Origin: CBDCWO01 sp965223405 | GTDB lineage: Bacteria; Bacteroidota; Bacteroidia; Chitinophagales; Saprospiraceae | Direction: 5' to 3' | DNA: 64,000 bases | Assembly: GCA_965223405.1 (NCBI GenBank) | Contig: CBDCWO010000006.1 | Coordinates: 310,001 to 374,000 of the forward strand | Shown: in pieces, positions 18,322 through 27,515 of the stretch | How the letters are laid out: the number at the start of each line of letters is the position of its first letter | How positions within the stretch are numbered: the first letter of the stretch is position 1 | The notes under the pieces: model-generated | Told to the model about the DNA's origin: nothing | Database searches by the model: none | Seen by the model: the letters and a program-made list of their open reading frames with translations, nothing else | Position numbers and translations under genes: made by a program

Positions 18322-20169
18322 TCAATCTTGAGGCCATACTTTTATAATTTGTTTTCCACTTTTTGCTATGGCAAATGGCCCTGGATCCGGACTTTGAGAA
18401 TCCCTCTTGTTTCCTAAGTAATCTTTGTCAATCAGGTAGGGTCTATCATCTGGTTGTACAAAAGGAAGCTTGGGTACTACCACAGTACCAAGCATTTCTG
18501 TAGTAACCAGTTGCCTCTGTTGTACCGAAGTCCAACTCTCATTAGTATTAAATTCCAAAAACCAACCGTCTGGTTTTTCAATGAGTTTTAGCTCCGGGTT
18601 AAACTCAGGAAAAAGTGCCGGATTGTCTTCTGCTTTACCCGGTTTTGCACCATGCAAAAAGAAATTACCTTGCATCCATACCGGAAGAATGACCTTGTCA
18701 TATTCACCAAGGTCTGCAGTTCCCATTAAAAGGTTATTGTAGAACCGTTCATCTCCACTTTTGTTTGGTGCTAGGCCTGCAACAGTTGTTGAATGCTGAA
18801 CCAAATGAGGAGTTTTTCGTCCCTCAGTATTAACCACCATAATTTTTCCTGCAATCAGATTATGCACATAAGCTGCTCCCTGCGAATTAACCAATAAGGA
18901 CCAATCGGATAGCAAGAGGTTGTTGTCTACCAATGCAGGCCCATGGTTTACTTCTAAAAAAAGGTCTTCACTGGGACCATTATTGTGTAATAGATTTTGA
19001 GTAACACGTGTTCCCTGGGTCATCCAGTCCAGCCATATACCCCGGTTACAACGAAAGATATGATTGCTTCGAATTTCCGAATCCACAGCGCCATGAATCT
19101 TAATCCCTGCCTGTTCGGCTCCGTTGAACAACCGACGCACATGGATGTCGTGAATGGTATTACCAACGATAGAACTAAAAACAGCTCCAAGGCTACCAAC
19201 TAAGCCTGCCTGTTCGCAATGGGATATATGGTTGTTGTGCACCTTATGATTGCCAATATTTTCTTTCGACCAGCCAGCTTCAAGGCCACGTTCAATGGTT
19301 TTTACGTATCCCACTGCAGCGTTTTCTGAAGTGTTGTCCCATTGATCTCCATGTTTTCCTAAAGTAATACCTACGCAAGTGGAATAGCGAATGGTGTTAT
19401 TTTCAATAATCCATCCCTTGCTCCAATGGGTACCGATGAGACCAATTTGTTCAGCCGTTGGAGGGGCCCAAGGAGTGGCTGCCTGCTCCAATGTAAATCC
19501 CTTAACCGAGATGTAATTGATTCCTGGTGTTTCGGGGTAAAATACCGTTTGCCGAACATTGATTTCTACTTCTTCTTTATTTGGATTTACAGCCTTAAAC
19601 TGAGCCCATATCGTCGTATTTCCATTTTTTAGCGAATCAACCGTAGCAAACCATTTCGGTGTGGACCCTACTGATACCAGCACGCTGTCTTTTGAGATAG
19701 CTTCTGTGAGCCAGTGCCCATTTAAGTATACTGCTCCGGTATGGTGCAACCGGCCTAAAGGGTAAAACCAATCACCGTTAATTTCATCACTAAAAGGATT
19801 AAAGTCCCCAAAAAATTCATTTGGGATAATGGCCTTCCAAGTATCTTCGGTAATGTGTTCCCAATCCTTAATGACTTCAGATCCTTTAATCACTACTTTT
19901 TCACCAGGTGCAGCACGGTATATGATTCGATTATCTTCAGCACTACCCCCTCGAGGTGGATTAATTCTTTCCCGGTAAATTCCTTCATGAACGGTTATAA
20001 TATCTCCTGGCTGTGCTAGAGCGACCGCAGCTGAAATGCTTTGAAGGGGACTGTTTTGGGTTCCTGTATTGGAATCTTTACCGGCGGGAGAAACATGATA
20101 TTCATTGCTTGACGATGTGCAAGCTTGAAGGCTAATGAATAATAGCACAAATGCATAAATAGTTTTCAC
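18322..20169 (-). CDS. Right-handed parallel beta-helix lipoprotein (lyase/glycosidase-like)
   Basis: This surface or periplasmic lipoprotein of about 615 residues has the lipobox LQAC near residue 17. The start is GTG 20169 or TTG 20181. GTG gives MKTIYAFVLLFISLQACTS. The YHVSPAGKDSNTGTQNSPLQ opening, the GDIITVHEGIY motif and the many N-x-I-x-x-N / G-I turns are typical of parallel beta-helix polysaccharide lyases or glycosidases. It lies 195 bases downstream of the sugar-acid operon on the same strand. That suggests it attacks a polysaccharide feeding the operon. I cannot assign a PL or GH family, nor pick catalytic residues. Confidence 0.82.
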   Translation of the reverse strand: MKTIYAFVLLFISLQACTSSSNEYHVSPAGKDSNTGTQNSPLQSISAAVALAQPGDIITVHEGIYRERINPPRGGSAEDNRIIYRAAPGEKVVIKGSEVIKDWEHITEDTWKAIIPNEFFGDFNPFSDEINGDWFYPLGRLHHTGAVYLNGHWLTEAISKDSVLVSVGSTPKWFATVDSLKNGNTTIWAQFKAVNPNKEEVEINVRQTVFYPETPGINYISVKGFTLEQAATPWAPPTAEQIGLIGTHWSKGWIIENNTIRYSTCVGITLGKHGDQWDNTSENAAVGYVKTIERGLEAGWSKENIGNHKVHNNHISHCEQAGLVGSLGAVFSSIVGNTIHDIHVRRLFNGAEQAGIKIHGAVDSEIRSNHIFRCNRGIWLDWMTQGTRVTQNLLHNNGPSEDLFLEVNHGPALVDNNLLLSDWSLLVNSQGAAYVHNLIAGKIMVVNTEGRKTPHLVQHSTTVAGLAPNKSGDERFYNNLLMGTADLGEYDKVILPVWMQGNFFLHGAKPGKAEDNPALFPEFNPELKLIEKPDGWFLEFNTNESWTSVQQRQLVTTEMLGTVVVPKLPFVQPDDRPYLIDKDYLGNKRDSQSPDPGPFAIAKSGKQIIKVWPQD

Positions 20170-20376
20170 AATTGTTATCAATTTTTATTTTTTTGAGTTC
20201 ATTTATAATTATTTCAATGGCTCTTTTAATTCGGCTAAAAGTATTTCGCGATACCCTTATAGTTGGAAAAAGGAAAAATTGGTCATATGGTATCATCCAA
20301 AGCGACAGTCGACACATGGCTGGTAGCAAAATCAATCTAATCATAATTCCTTCCATTCTGCTGCTTTTAATACATA

Positions 20377-21327
20377 CTAATTTGATTTTTGTGATACTCT
20401 AATACCGTATGATAAATTGAATTCTTCACCTTTAGCTAAGCGTCTGAATCCGTAACCATTATTGAATGCATTTGGTGCACAGGTCATAGGTTCGATTGCC
20501 AAACAATCTCGTTCAGGTGGAGTATAAAACATACAATAAGGGTACGCTTGCCCTTCAATTTCTTGTTCTAATACCAGTTCGATTTGCTTATGGGGTTCGT
20601 AAAGATGTATTTTTGAATCATTGAGAGCATAACAATCATTCATAAACCGGTCACCAATCACCATAGATTGATCAAACGGATTGACTGTGATCAGTTTACC
20701 GGTTGGAATGAATTGTTCATCCTGCTCAAAATAGTAAGTACCCGGGATCCTTAATTCGAGTGTGTCAACCGGAACACCCATATCAAAATATGGATGCCAA
20801 CCCATGCCAAAAGGAATATTTGATTCAGATAAATTTTTAACCTTGGTAGTGACATACAATCCCTGATTGAACCAGCGATAAGTGATTCGAAATGAAATTT
20901 GAAACGGATACCCTTCAACTCCCAAAAAATCTTTATGCAAAGTTATCGACCCCTGATTTTCATCAATATTATCAAGTAAAAAAGGAATATCGTACAAGAA
21001 TCCGTGGAGGGCACAGTGGTAATCTTTATCATTGATTGCAACTTGATACGGTTTGCCATCAAAGTTATATTTACCGTCTTTAATCCTATTGGGAAAAGGT
21101 GCCAAGAATGAGCCCACATACATGGGTAACGAGATAGATTTGAAATCATCAAGGTTATTGGCATGTTTATGTACAGAATGAAGTTTTTGTCCATCGCTAA
21201 GCACAATTTTATTAAGTGCACCTCCATAGTTAGGCACCACATTGAAATAAGCTCCGTGTGTGGTATTCTGAACTTCAATGACCTTTAGTCCTTCCAGGTC
21301 CTTTTCAATGATCCTAAATTTCATCAT
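20377..21327 (-). CDS. Aldose 1-epimerase (mutarotase) family protein
   Basis: This galactose-mutarotase-fold enzyme equilibrates the alpha and beta anomers of a free sugar so that an aldose dehydrogenase can use it. Family residues are seen in APFPNRIKDG, HCALHGF (His), GMGWHPYF (His) and the catalytic Glu in IEPMTCAPNAFN. There is no signal peptide, so it is cytoplasmic. Its start overlaps the stop of the FAH-family gene, so the two are translationally linked. It is the last gene of the sugar-acid operon. Confidence 0.9.
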   Translation of the reverse strand: MMKFRIIEKDLEGLKVIEVQNTTHGAYFNVVPNYGGALNKIVLSDGQKLHSVHKHANNLDDFKSISLPMYVGSFLAPFPNRIKDGKYNFDGKPYQVAINDKDYHCALHGFLYDIPFLLDNIDENQGSITLHKDFLGVEGYPFQISFRITYRWFNQGLYVTTKVKNLSESNIPFGMGWHPYFDMGVPVDTLELRIPGTYYFEQDEQFIPTGKLITVNPFDQSMVIGDRFMNDCYALNDSKIHLYEPHKQIELVLEQEIEGQAYPYCMFYTPPERDCLAIEPMTCAPNAFNNGYGFRRLAKGEEFNLSYGIRVSQKSN

Positions 21328-22520
21328 TTTTTTCTTTTCACGGCAAATTCAATAAAAGAACCTATGCCAAATTCCCATTTTGGAATTTGATTACAATAGT
21401 TGACCCAATTGATCAGAACACCCAGATGGTCCGAAGAAATAATTACTTCATCTCCTAATTTGTGGGTAAACCCATTCCCAACAACATCTCGATCCTTGGT
21501 AGGTGCAAACATGGTCCCGCAGAAAAGGACCAGCCCATCAGGATACTGATGATTATCTCCAATTGCCTGTTGTACCAATACTTCGGGTGGCCTGCTGATT
21601 TTATCCATAAAAGAGGTTGAACTCAATTCAAAACCATCTTTACCGAGGATTCTAAGGTTTATCCTTTCATTTTTCACGGCATCTAATCCAAAGGTGGGAT
21701 CGAAAAGTCTAAAAAAAGGCCCAATTACACAAGACCCATTTTGGTCTTTGGCCTCACCTAACAATAATGCACTTCGCCCTTCATAATCTCTATGGTTTAC
21801 ATCATTACCCAAGGTAGCACCGACAATATTTCCTTTACTGGAAACCACCAGTACCACTTCAGGTTCGGGATTATTCCAACTTGAATCGACTAAAACACCA
21901 ATTTCTGCACCAAACCCAACAGCTGCGAACGGCTGTGCCTTAGTAAATATTTCAGCATCTTTCCCGATACCCACTTCTAGATATTGTGACCAAATACCAT
22001 GCTCTTGCAACTCTTTTTTGAGACAGGTGGCATGGTCAGAACCCGGCACAATATCCTTCAAATCGGTACCGATTTTATCGGTAACCAATTTCCTTATCTT
22101 AGACGCTTCCGACGGATCTCCCTTTGCTTTTTCTTCGATGACTCGCTCCAACAAACTCTGAATAAATGTGACGCCACATGCTTTTATGGCTTGCATATCG
22201 GTGGGTTCTAAAAAGTGACAAGCATTTGAATCACATTCAGAATAGATTGACGAATAAAGAATTTCTGCGAGACCGCCGAGTTTTTTAAGCTCAGGAAGCG
22301 AGCCTAGTATTCCTTCCGGATTATTTTCATTGATAAGTTCACTTGTAGATTGGTAATAGGGAGACAAATCATATACCCCTTCATTTTTTACCTGAACGAC
22401 GTGAGGTCCCGGAATTCCTTTGTATGCTTGAGATGCTGGCACATAACATCTTCCTATCCAAGTCCCTTCGTCGGTTACATCCCGAATCTTCTCTATAGCT
22501 TCCTTTAAACGTGAATTCAT
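21324..22520 (-). CDS. Fumarylacetoacetate hydrolase-family enzyme (2-keto-3-deoxy sugar-acid dehydratase type)
   Basis: The C-terminal FAH fold is seen from about residue 170, with GFGAEIGVLVD, GNDVNHRDYEG and LLGEAKDQNGSCVIGPF. At 398 residues it is longer than diketo-acid hydrolases of this family (about 280) and matches the XylX-type 2-keto-3-deoxy-pentonate dehydratases of the Weimberg pathway. A ketoglutarate-semialdehyde dehydrogenase lies 6 bases upstream, exactly the enzyme that would take its product. Inference: it converts 2-keto-3-deoxy-pentonate to 2-oxoglutarate semialdehyde. A hydrolase acting on 2,4-diketo-3-deoxy-fuconate is the alternative. Confidence 0.85.
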   Translation of the reverse strand: MNSRLKEAIEKIRDVTDEGTWIGRCYVPASQAYKGIPGPHVVQVKNEGVYDLSPYYQSTSELINENNPEGILGSLPELKKLGGLAEILYSSIYSECDSNACHFLEPTDMQAIKACGVTFIQSLLERVIEEKAKGDPSEASKIRKLVTDKIGTDLKDIVPGSDHATCLKKELQEHGIWSQYLEVGIGKDAEIFTKAQPFAAVGFGAEIGVLVDSSWNNPEPEVVLVVSSKGNIVGATLGNDVNHRDYEGRSALLLGEAKDQNGSCVIGPFFRLFDPTFGLDAVKNERINLRILGKDGFELSSTSFMDKISRPPEVLVQQAIGDNHQYPDGLVLFCGTMFAPTKDRDVVGNGFTHKLGDEVIISSDHLGVLINWVNYCNQIPKWEFGIGSFIEFAVKRKK

Positions 22521-22526
22521 TTTGTT

Positions 22527-24083
22527 TTAAATTGATCTGTCCGTAAAAATTCCATTTACCATCCTTATGATGCCCAATGGATTCTCATCTCTGAGGGCTT
22601 CAGGTAAGTGACTTTGGGGGGTGTCCTGATAACAAACAATAGTACAGAAACGCTCTATCGCTGCGGTACCTACAGAAGTTGTAGCTCCAAATGTGGATGA
22701 GGGATAAGGTCCGCCGTGGTGCATGGCTGGGCAGACTTCCACTCCGGTAGGAAAACCATTATATATAATTCGACCCACCTTATCTTCCAGTACTCTTTGC
22801 AGTGCCAGAGCATCCGGCTCTTCATTGCTATGAATCGTGCCGGTAAGATGTCCTCCCAGTTTCCGCGCTGCCTGAATCATTTCTTCCAAGGTTTCACATT
22901 CGACTACCAGGGCTACAGGTCCGAACACCTCATCCTCCAACTTTGGATTATCAAGAAAATCAGATGCTCCAACTGAAAATAGGGATGGCAATTCAACCGA
23001 TCCACCGGTTTCCGAAGTCAGTACTTTTTCGTCATGGTATTCTCTTAGTTTATTGGCTAATTCAGATCTTATGCCCGGATTTAACATAAATCCCAATTGA
23101 ATATCCTCTAAGGCTTTCTTCAAGTCTTCTTTAAAAATTTCACTGAAGCCAGACTTGACGATAAAGACCAATCCCGGTTTGGTACAGAATTGTCCGGTTC
23201 CCAAGGTCATAGAACTTGCCAAACCTCTGGCAATATTGCTCCCATTACTTTCAATTGCCTGTGGTAGAATAAAAACCGGGTTTGTACTTCCCATTTCAGC
23301 AAAAACAGGTATGGGTACCGGCCTTGAAGAACCTAAATTGTATAAAATTCGACCTACTCTGGTACTTCCCGTGAACCCTACCGCTTTTAAAAATGGGTGT
23401 TCAACTAAATGTTCACTTACCCTTGGGGATTGACCTTGCAGTAGGCTAAAAATACCCTTGGGGAGATTATTTTTTTCCATTGCCCTTTCCATGGCAATTG
23501 CACATAATTCCGAAGTGGCCGGATGACTGGGATGGGCTTTGACGATTACTGGATTTCCTGCAGCTAGAGCCGATGCGGTGTCACCTCCGAGTACTGAAAA
23601 GGCCAGTGGAAAGTTAGAGGCCGAAAAAACGCCTATTGGTCCTAATGGCATTAGAACCCGGCGAATATCCGGTTTCGGAATCGGTTTCCGATCAGGTATG
23701 GCAGTATCAATGCGAACTTGTAACCAATCTCCTTTACGAATTAATTCAGCAAACGCCCTAAGTTGCCCACAGGTTCTGCCTCTTTCACCTGTCAATCGCG
23801 GAATGCCTAATCCGGTTTCCGCATTACAAGTTTGTAACAAGTTATCGCCCAATGCCTCTATCTCGTCAGCTATGGAATCTATAAATCCAGCTCGCTGTTC
23901 AAAACCAATGGTTCTATATTGGATATAGGCTTTTTGAGCTCTGACTAATGCCGTATCTATCTGAGCAGGGCTTACTCCAAAGTATTCTCTGATTCTTTCA
24001 TGGGTGGATGGATTAAAAGAAGAAAATGGTTCTCCCTTTCCTTCTTCCCACTTCCCACCAATTAAGCTATTTCCAGTTATCAT
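22527..24083 (-). CDS. NADP-type aldehyde dehydrogenase, 2-oxoglutarate semialdehyde dehydrogenase-like
   Basis: This ALDH superfamily enzyme of 518 residues is close to the KGSADH (2,5-dioxovalerate dehydrogenase) branch. Evidence includes GPIGVFSASNFPLAFSVLGG, the Rossmann VGFTGSTRVG, the Glu in FAEMGSTNPV and the catalytic Cys in GTGQFCTKPG. It would oxidise 2-oxoglutarate semialdehyde to 2-oxoglutarate, the last step of non-phosphorylative pentose or sugar-acid breakdown. It is 6 bases from the FAH-family gene. A 154-base gap separates it from the enolase-like gene upstream. Confidence 0.9.
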   Translation of the reverse strand: MITGNSLIGGKWEEGKGEPFSSFNPSTHERIREYFGVSPAQIDTALVRAQKAYIQYRTIGFEQRAGFIDSIADEIEALGDNLLQTCNAETGLGIPRLTGERGRTCGQLRAFAELIRKGDWLQVRIDTAIPDRKPIPKPDIRRVLMPLGPIGVFSASNFPLAFSVLGGDTASALAAGNPVIVKAHPSHPATSELCAIAMERAMEKNNLPKGIFSLLQGQSPRVSEHLVEHPFLKAVGFTGSTRVGRILYNLGSSRPVPIPVFAEMGSTNPVFILPQAIESNGSNIARGLASSMTLGTGQFCTKPGLVFIVKSGFSEIFKEDLKKALEDIQLGFMLNPGIRSELANKLREYHDEKVLTSETGGSVELPSLFSVGASDFLDNPKLEDEVFGPVALVVECETLEEMIQAARKLGGHLTGTIHSNEEPDALALQRVLEDKVGRIIYNGFPTGVEVCPAMHHGGPYPSSTFGATTSVGTAAIERFCTIVCYQDTPQSHLPEALRDENPLGIIRMVNGIFTDRSI

Positions 24084-24237
24084 GTACAGTTTATTATTGA
24101 GTTATTAAATTCATCCTAAATTCTTGAACCACGGTCAAACAATATCAACTGCCCCACATATTCTCTCCAGCACATTATTTGTTTTACCATAAACTATAGT
24201 TGACATTCACCAAATTCCTGGTTGCCAATCAACTCAA

Positions 24238-25503
24238 TTAATTTTTCCAGGTTCTGAGTTTTAATCGATCTCTTGATTCTATTTCTAAAAGTCGATTGTA
24301 TTTTGCCAAGCGTTCAGATTGGGTAATCGATCCTATTTTTATTTGATCCCCATTCCAGCCAACCGCTAAATCAGCCAACCAATCATCTTCCGTCTCTCCG
24401 CTTCTGGCACTTATAGTTACTTGCCATCCTGAAGTTTTGGCGAGCAGATACGCTCTTGCCGCTTCGGTTATGGAGCCACATTGATTCACTTTTAATAATA
24501 AAGCATTCGCTGCATCGCTTTCTAACGCTTTTTGAATCCGGTCTATTTGTGTACAAAATAGATCATCCCCCAACACAAGGCACTTGTCTTCCACCGTAGT
24601 TTTTAGCTTTGGCCAACACTGCCAATCGTCTTCTTCCAACCCATCTTCCAAACTTATGATCGGATATTTTCTTACCCAGGAGTTGATACGATCTATCATG
24701 GCCTGGCTATCCAAACGCTTTCCACCAATATGGTATGCCCCATCTTTGTAAAAATGACTTGCAGCCACATCCATGGCAAAGAAGATATCTTTACCCGGTT
24801 CAAGACCTGAAACATTAATGGATTTGACGGCCGTATCAAGCATTTCTTCAATGGAACAAAAACTTGGAGCCAAACCTCCTTCATCCGCCGTTAAGGACCG
24901 CATTCCAAACTCCTCTTCAATAATTTTGATTGCTGCTTGATAAACCCTACTCACATCTTGTAAGGATTCATCTATAGTTTTAGCTGAAAGCGGAACAATT
25001 AATAAATCCTGCACCGGAATTTGGCCACCTGCATGTTTACCCCCGCTAAAAAGATTTACAGTAAGCCGGGGTAATTGAAATGTATGATTGTTAACCATAG
25101 CCCCAAAGTATTGATACAATTCAAGATTTTGCTCTTTGGCCATAGCGTTGGCAAATGCTAAAGAACATGCAAGTATTGCATTGGCTCCCAGCTTTCTTTT
25201 GTTGGGAGTTCCGTCTAACTTAATGAGTTCATTGTCAAATTCTGGTTGTGAGGCATAGTTTTTTCCAGTGGTGTTTTCATTAATTATTCCGTTGATGTGC
25301 TGTACGGCTTTTTTACACCCAAGTCCTCCATATCTCTGATTATCACCATCTCTCAACTCCACAGCTTCTGCTTTACCTGTGGATGCACCTGAAGGTACTG
25401 AGGCAGTCCCCAGAGTACCATTTTCAAGAACACAGTATGCTTTAACTGTTGGACGGCCTCTACTATCCAATATTTCAATGCCCTGTAATTCCTTTATTCG
25501 CAT
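24238..25503 (-). CDS. Enolase paralogue with altered active site
   Basis: This 421-residue protein has the full enolase fold and keeps the metal ligands Asp245, Glu286 and Asp313, plus Glu208, Lys338 and Lys389 (numbering from this protein). At the position of yeast His373 it has Ala366 (SARSGETEDD instead of SHRSGETEDT), and at Glu168 it has Asp166. His157 in the mobile loop remains. These changes argue against ordinary 2-phosphoglycerate turnover. Its start overlaps the end of an APH-fold kinase gene by 10 bases, so the pair is made together. Inference: it dehydrates a phosphorylated sugar acid made by the kinase. It could also be a weak glycolytic enolase. Confidence 0.87.
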   Translation of the reverse strand: MRIKELQGIEILDSRGRPTVKAYCVLENGTLGTASVPSGASTGKAEAVELRDGDNQRYGGLGCKKAVQHINGIINENTTGKNYASQPEFDNELIKLDGTPNKRKLGANAILACSLAFANAMAKEQNLELYQYFGAMVNNHTFQLPRLTVNLFSGGKHAGGQIPVQDLLIVPLSAKTIDESLQDVSRVYQAAIKIIEEEFGMRSLTADEGGLAPSFCSIEEMLDTAVKSINVSGLEPGKDIFFAMDVAASHFYKDGAYHIGGKRLDSQAMIDRINSWVRKYPIISLEDGLEEDDWQCWPKLKTTVEDKCLVLGDDLFCTQIDRIQKALESDAANALLLKVNQCGSITEAARAYLLAKTSGWQVTISARSGETEDDWLADLAVGWNGDQIKIGSITQSERLAKYNRLLEIESRDRLKLRTWKN

Positions 25504-26525
25504 AGGTTAAACTTTTCAACATTTTGAGAAAACTTAGATATAAATGCTGGTATGGTTTTAATGTCATTATCAATGAGGTCCACAGTACAGTGCAATTGCC
25601 TTTCTTTCTCATGACCGGTTAGATATTCCAATGGAGATTTGCCTTTGATCCGAGCAATAAGACACGCAATCGTATGCTTAACCGCACGAACGTTGCTATT
25701 TGGTCTGAGAGAATTTGTGCCACAATTCTGCTCATAGGTTTTCCAAAATACTTGTGCTGCTTCAATCAGTTTATCTTTGGAATTGGGTAAATGGTTTGCC
25801 TTGCTCAACAAATGACATAGAGCAAATCCGACATCAAACATAGGGTCTCCGCAATGAGTTACTTCATGGTCGAGTAAAACCAGGCGTCCATTCCTAACCA
25901 GCATGTTTTTGGGGCTGTAATCACCATGGACTATTGTTTCATGCAATTGCAAAGTTTCCTCAGCCAAATTGTTGAAAAAAACAGAGAGTGCTGGTATTTC
26001 TTCGGATGTACTCACATAATAGGGCTCTATGCGTAAATCTTTGAAATAAGACTTATTAGTAAAAGTCTGTCTTGCCTCTTCTGACTGCCTTCCTGCCACA
26101 TGTATCTTTGCTAAATTGGAGCCCATTTTTTCAATTAATGTCAAGTCAATTTCTTCATTGAGCAATAGAGATTTTAAGTTTTGATGTGGATGTGGAATAG
26201 CTTTCATCCCTAATATATTGAGAGAGTCATCCCAGAACAGAGGTTTGGGAATGCTTCCTTTTTCCAACACGTTGAACAACCATTGCATCGCCGTGTATTC
26301 TACTTTAAGTCTTTTTGGATCACAATACCATGTTTTGTCTACTCTTAATTTGTGCAGCCCTTGTTTGATAACAATATCTTCACCTTGGTCCCTGGATAAA
26401 ATGACCGCTTTGTTAGATACACCACCTCTAAGGATTTGTATTGAACAATTTCCATGCGGATCTAAAACATTACGATCGCGTAAATAGGGAACCAAAGATT
26501 CTATATTCTCAATATCAACAGTCAT
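25494..26525 (-). CDS. Aminoglycoside-phosphotransferase-fold small-molecule kinase
   Basis: This APH/choline-kinase-like enzyme has a GGVSNK nucleotide loop, Lys in IVIKQGL, the catalytic loop VHGDYSPKNML and the metal site LDHEVTHCGDP. Relatives phosphorylate sugars, amino sugars, methylthioribose or drugs. In a carbohydrate operon, and coupled to an enolase paralogue, a sugar or sugar-acid kinase is most likely. The 215-base gap upstream may hold an internal promoter or processing site. Resistance function is unlikely in this setting. The substrate is unknown. Confidence 0.85.
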   Translation of the reverse strand: MTVDIENIESLVPYLRDRNVLDPHGNCSIQILRGGVSNKAVILSRDQGEDIVIKQGLHKLRVDKTWYCDPKRLKVEYTAMQWLFNVLEKGSIPKPLFWDDSLNILGMKAIPHPHQNLKSLLLNEEIDLTLIEKMGSNLAKIHVAGRQSEEARQTFTNKSYFKDLRIEPYYVSTSEEIPALSVFFNNLAEETLQLHETIVHGDYSPKNMLVRNGRLVLLDHEVTHCGDPMFDVGFALCHLLSKANHLPNSKDKLIEAAQVFWKTYEQNCGTNSLRPNSNVRAVKHTIACLIARIKGKSPLEYLTGHEKERQLHCTVDLIDNDIKTIPAFISKFSQNVEKFNLCE

Positions 26526-26658
26526 TGATCTGTGTTAGTATATCTCTTATACAATTGATGATATTAATTCTCAAATAATAAAAATTATAGGAGAGCCCGA
26601 ATTTGGTTTCGACATATTGTAATTTCATATTTATTGACCTGTTTATAAGTGCAATGTC

Positions 26659-26674
26659 AAGTCCTTTAGGACTT
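26659..26674. terminator. Perfect short hairpin in the gap between SDR and kinase genes
   Basis: AAGTCCTTTAGGACTT is a perfect inverted repeat in the 215-base gap. No T-run follows on the minus strand, so it may attenuate, stabilise or process the operon transcript rather than end it. Confidence 0.3.
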
Positions 26675-26740
26675 CTCCGTTTGCTTTAGGAAAACTCACT
26701 TCCTCCATGTAATTGCTGATATAAAAGATCGTATTCATCT

Positions 26741-27508
26741 TTAACCCAATTTTGGAAGTCCTACTCCATTATCCACCAGTAATGCATGACCGTCCAATTC
26801 ATCCGCCAAATGAGAACATAGGTATACAAAGGCATTTGCAATGGCTTGAGGACTGTTTCTACCAATAGGTGAAACCCTATCTACCCATGATTGATAATCA
26901 GGATCGGTTTCATACAGCTCTTTTGATTTTCCGGCGATGACATTTCCAGGAGAAACCGCATTTACTCTGATATGGAATTCTGCCCATTCAAGGGCCAAAT
27001 TTTTCATCAGCATCTCCAATCCAGCTTTAGAGGATGTATAGGCCGCGATTCCAGCCATTGGTATGCTGCTCACAAATGTAGAAGTAAAGATTAGATGTCC
27101 GTGAGTTCCTCTTTTTATCCATTCGTTACCGATAGCATGAGCCAAATAGGCTTGTCCCAAAAAGTTCAAATTGACCAAATCCAAAAATTGGTCAGGGGAA
27201 GTCTCCAGAAAGTTGGAAATACCAGTTCCTCCTGCATGTCCTAAGACAATGTTAATACCAGGCCACTGTCTAAAAATAGTCTGGACGGTATTTTGGACAT
27301 TGAGAGCTTTGGTTACATCCATGGAAAAATAACTATCTACTGATAGCTCCCGGGCATCCAATATTGGTCTTGCCTCATCGGGTGATCGTTTATCAGTTAA
27401 TATTAAGGTAGCTCCAGCTTGCGACAAGGCCGTAATAACATATTCCGCAATTCCCCCTAAAGATCCTGTCATAAGGATCGTTTTGTCTTTTAAATCTATT
27501 GTTATCAT
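26741..27508 (-). CDS. Short-chain dehydrogenase/reductase
   Basis: This classical SDR of 255 residues has the Rossmann TGSLGGIAEYV, an Asp after the second strand (LTDKRSP) favouring NAD, a Ser in TSTFVSS and the YTSSK catalytic Tyr/Lys. The usual NNAG is replaced by GHAGG. It lies 7 bases from the UxuA-like gene, with which it probably acts. In uronate pathways an SDR supplies or uses the mannonate-type sugar acid. It could also be a keto-deoxy-acid dehydrogenase as in fucose oxidation. Confidence 0.87.
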   Translation of the reverse strand: MITIDLKDKTILMTGSLGGIAEYVITALSQAGATLILTDKRSPDEARPILDARELSVDSYFSMDVTKALNVQNTVQTIFRQWPGINIVLGHAGGTGISNFLETSPDQFLDLVNLNFLGQAYLAHAIGNEWIKRGTHGHLIFTSTFVSSIPMAGIAAYTSSKAGLEMLMKNLALEWAEFHIRVNAVSPGNVIAGKSKELYETDPDYQSWVDRVSPIGRNSPQAIANAFVYLCSHLADELDGHALLVDNGVGLPKLG

Positions 27509-27515
27509 TGCGTAT

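Noticed and set aside
26670..26760. Alternative frame reading FQNWVKDEYDLLYQQLHG after the end of the SDR at 26741
   Set aside because: It looks protein-like and would extend the SDR by a frameshift, but the SDR already has a complete normal C-terminus (ALLVDNGVGLPKLG).
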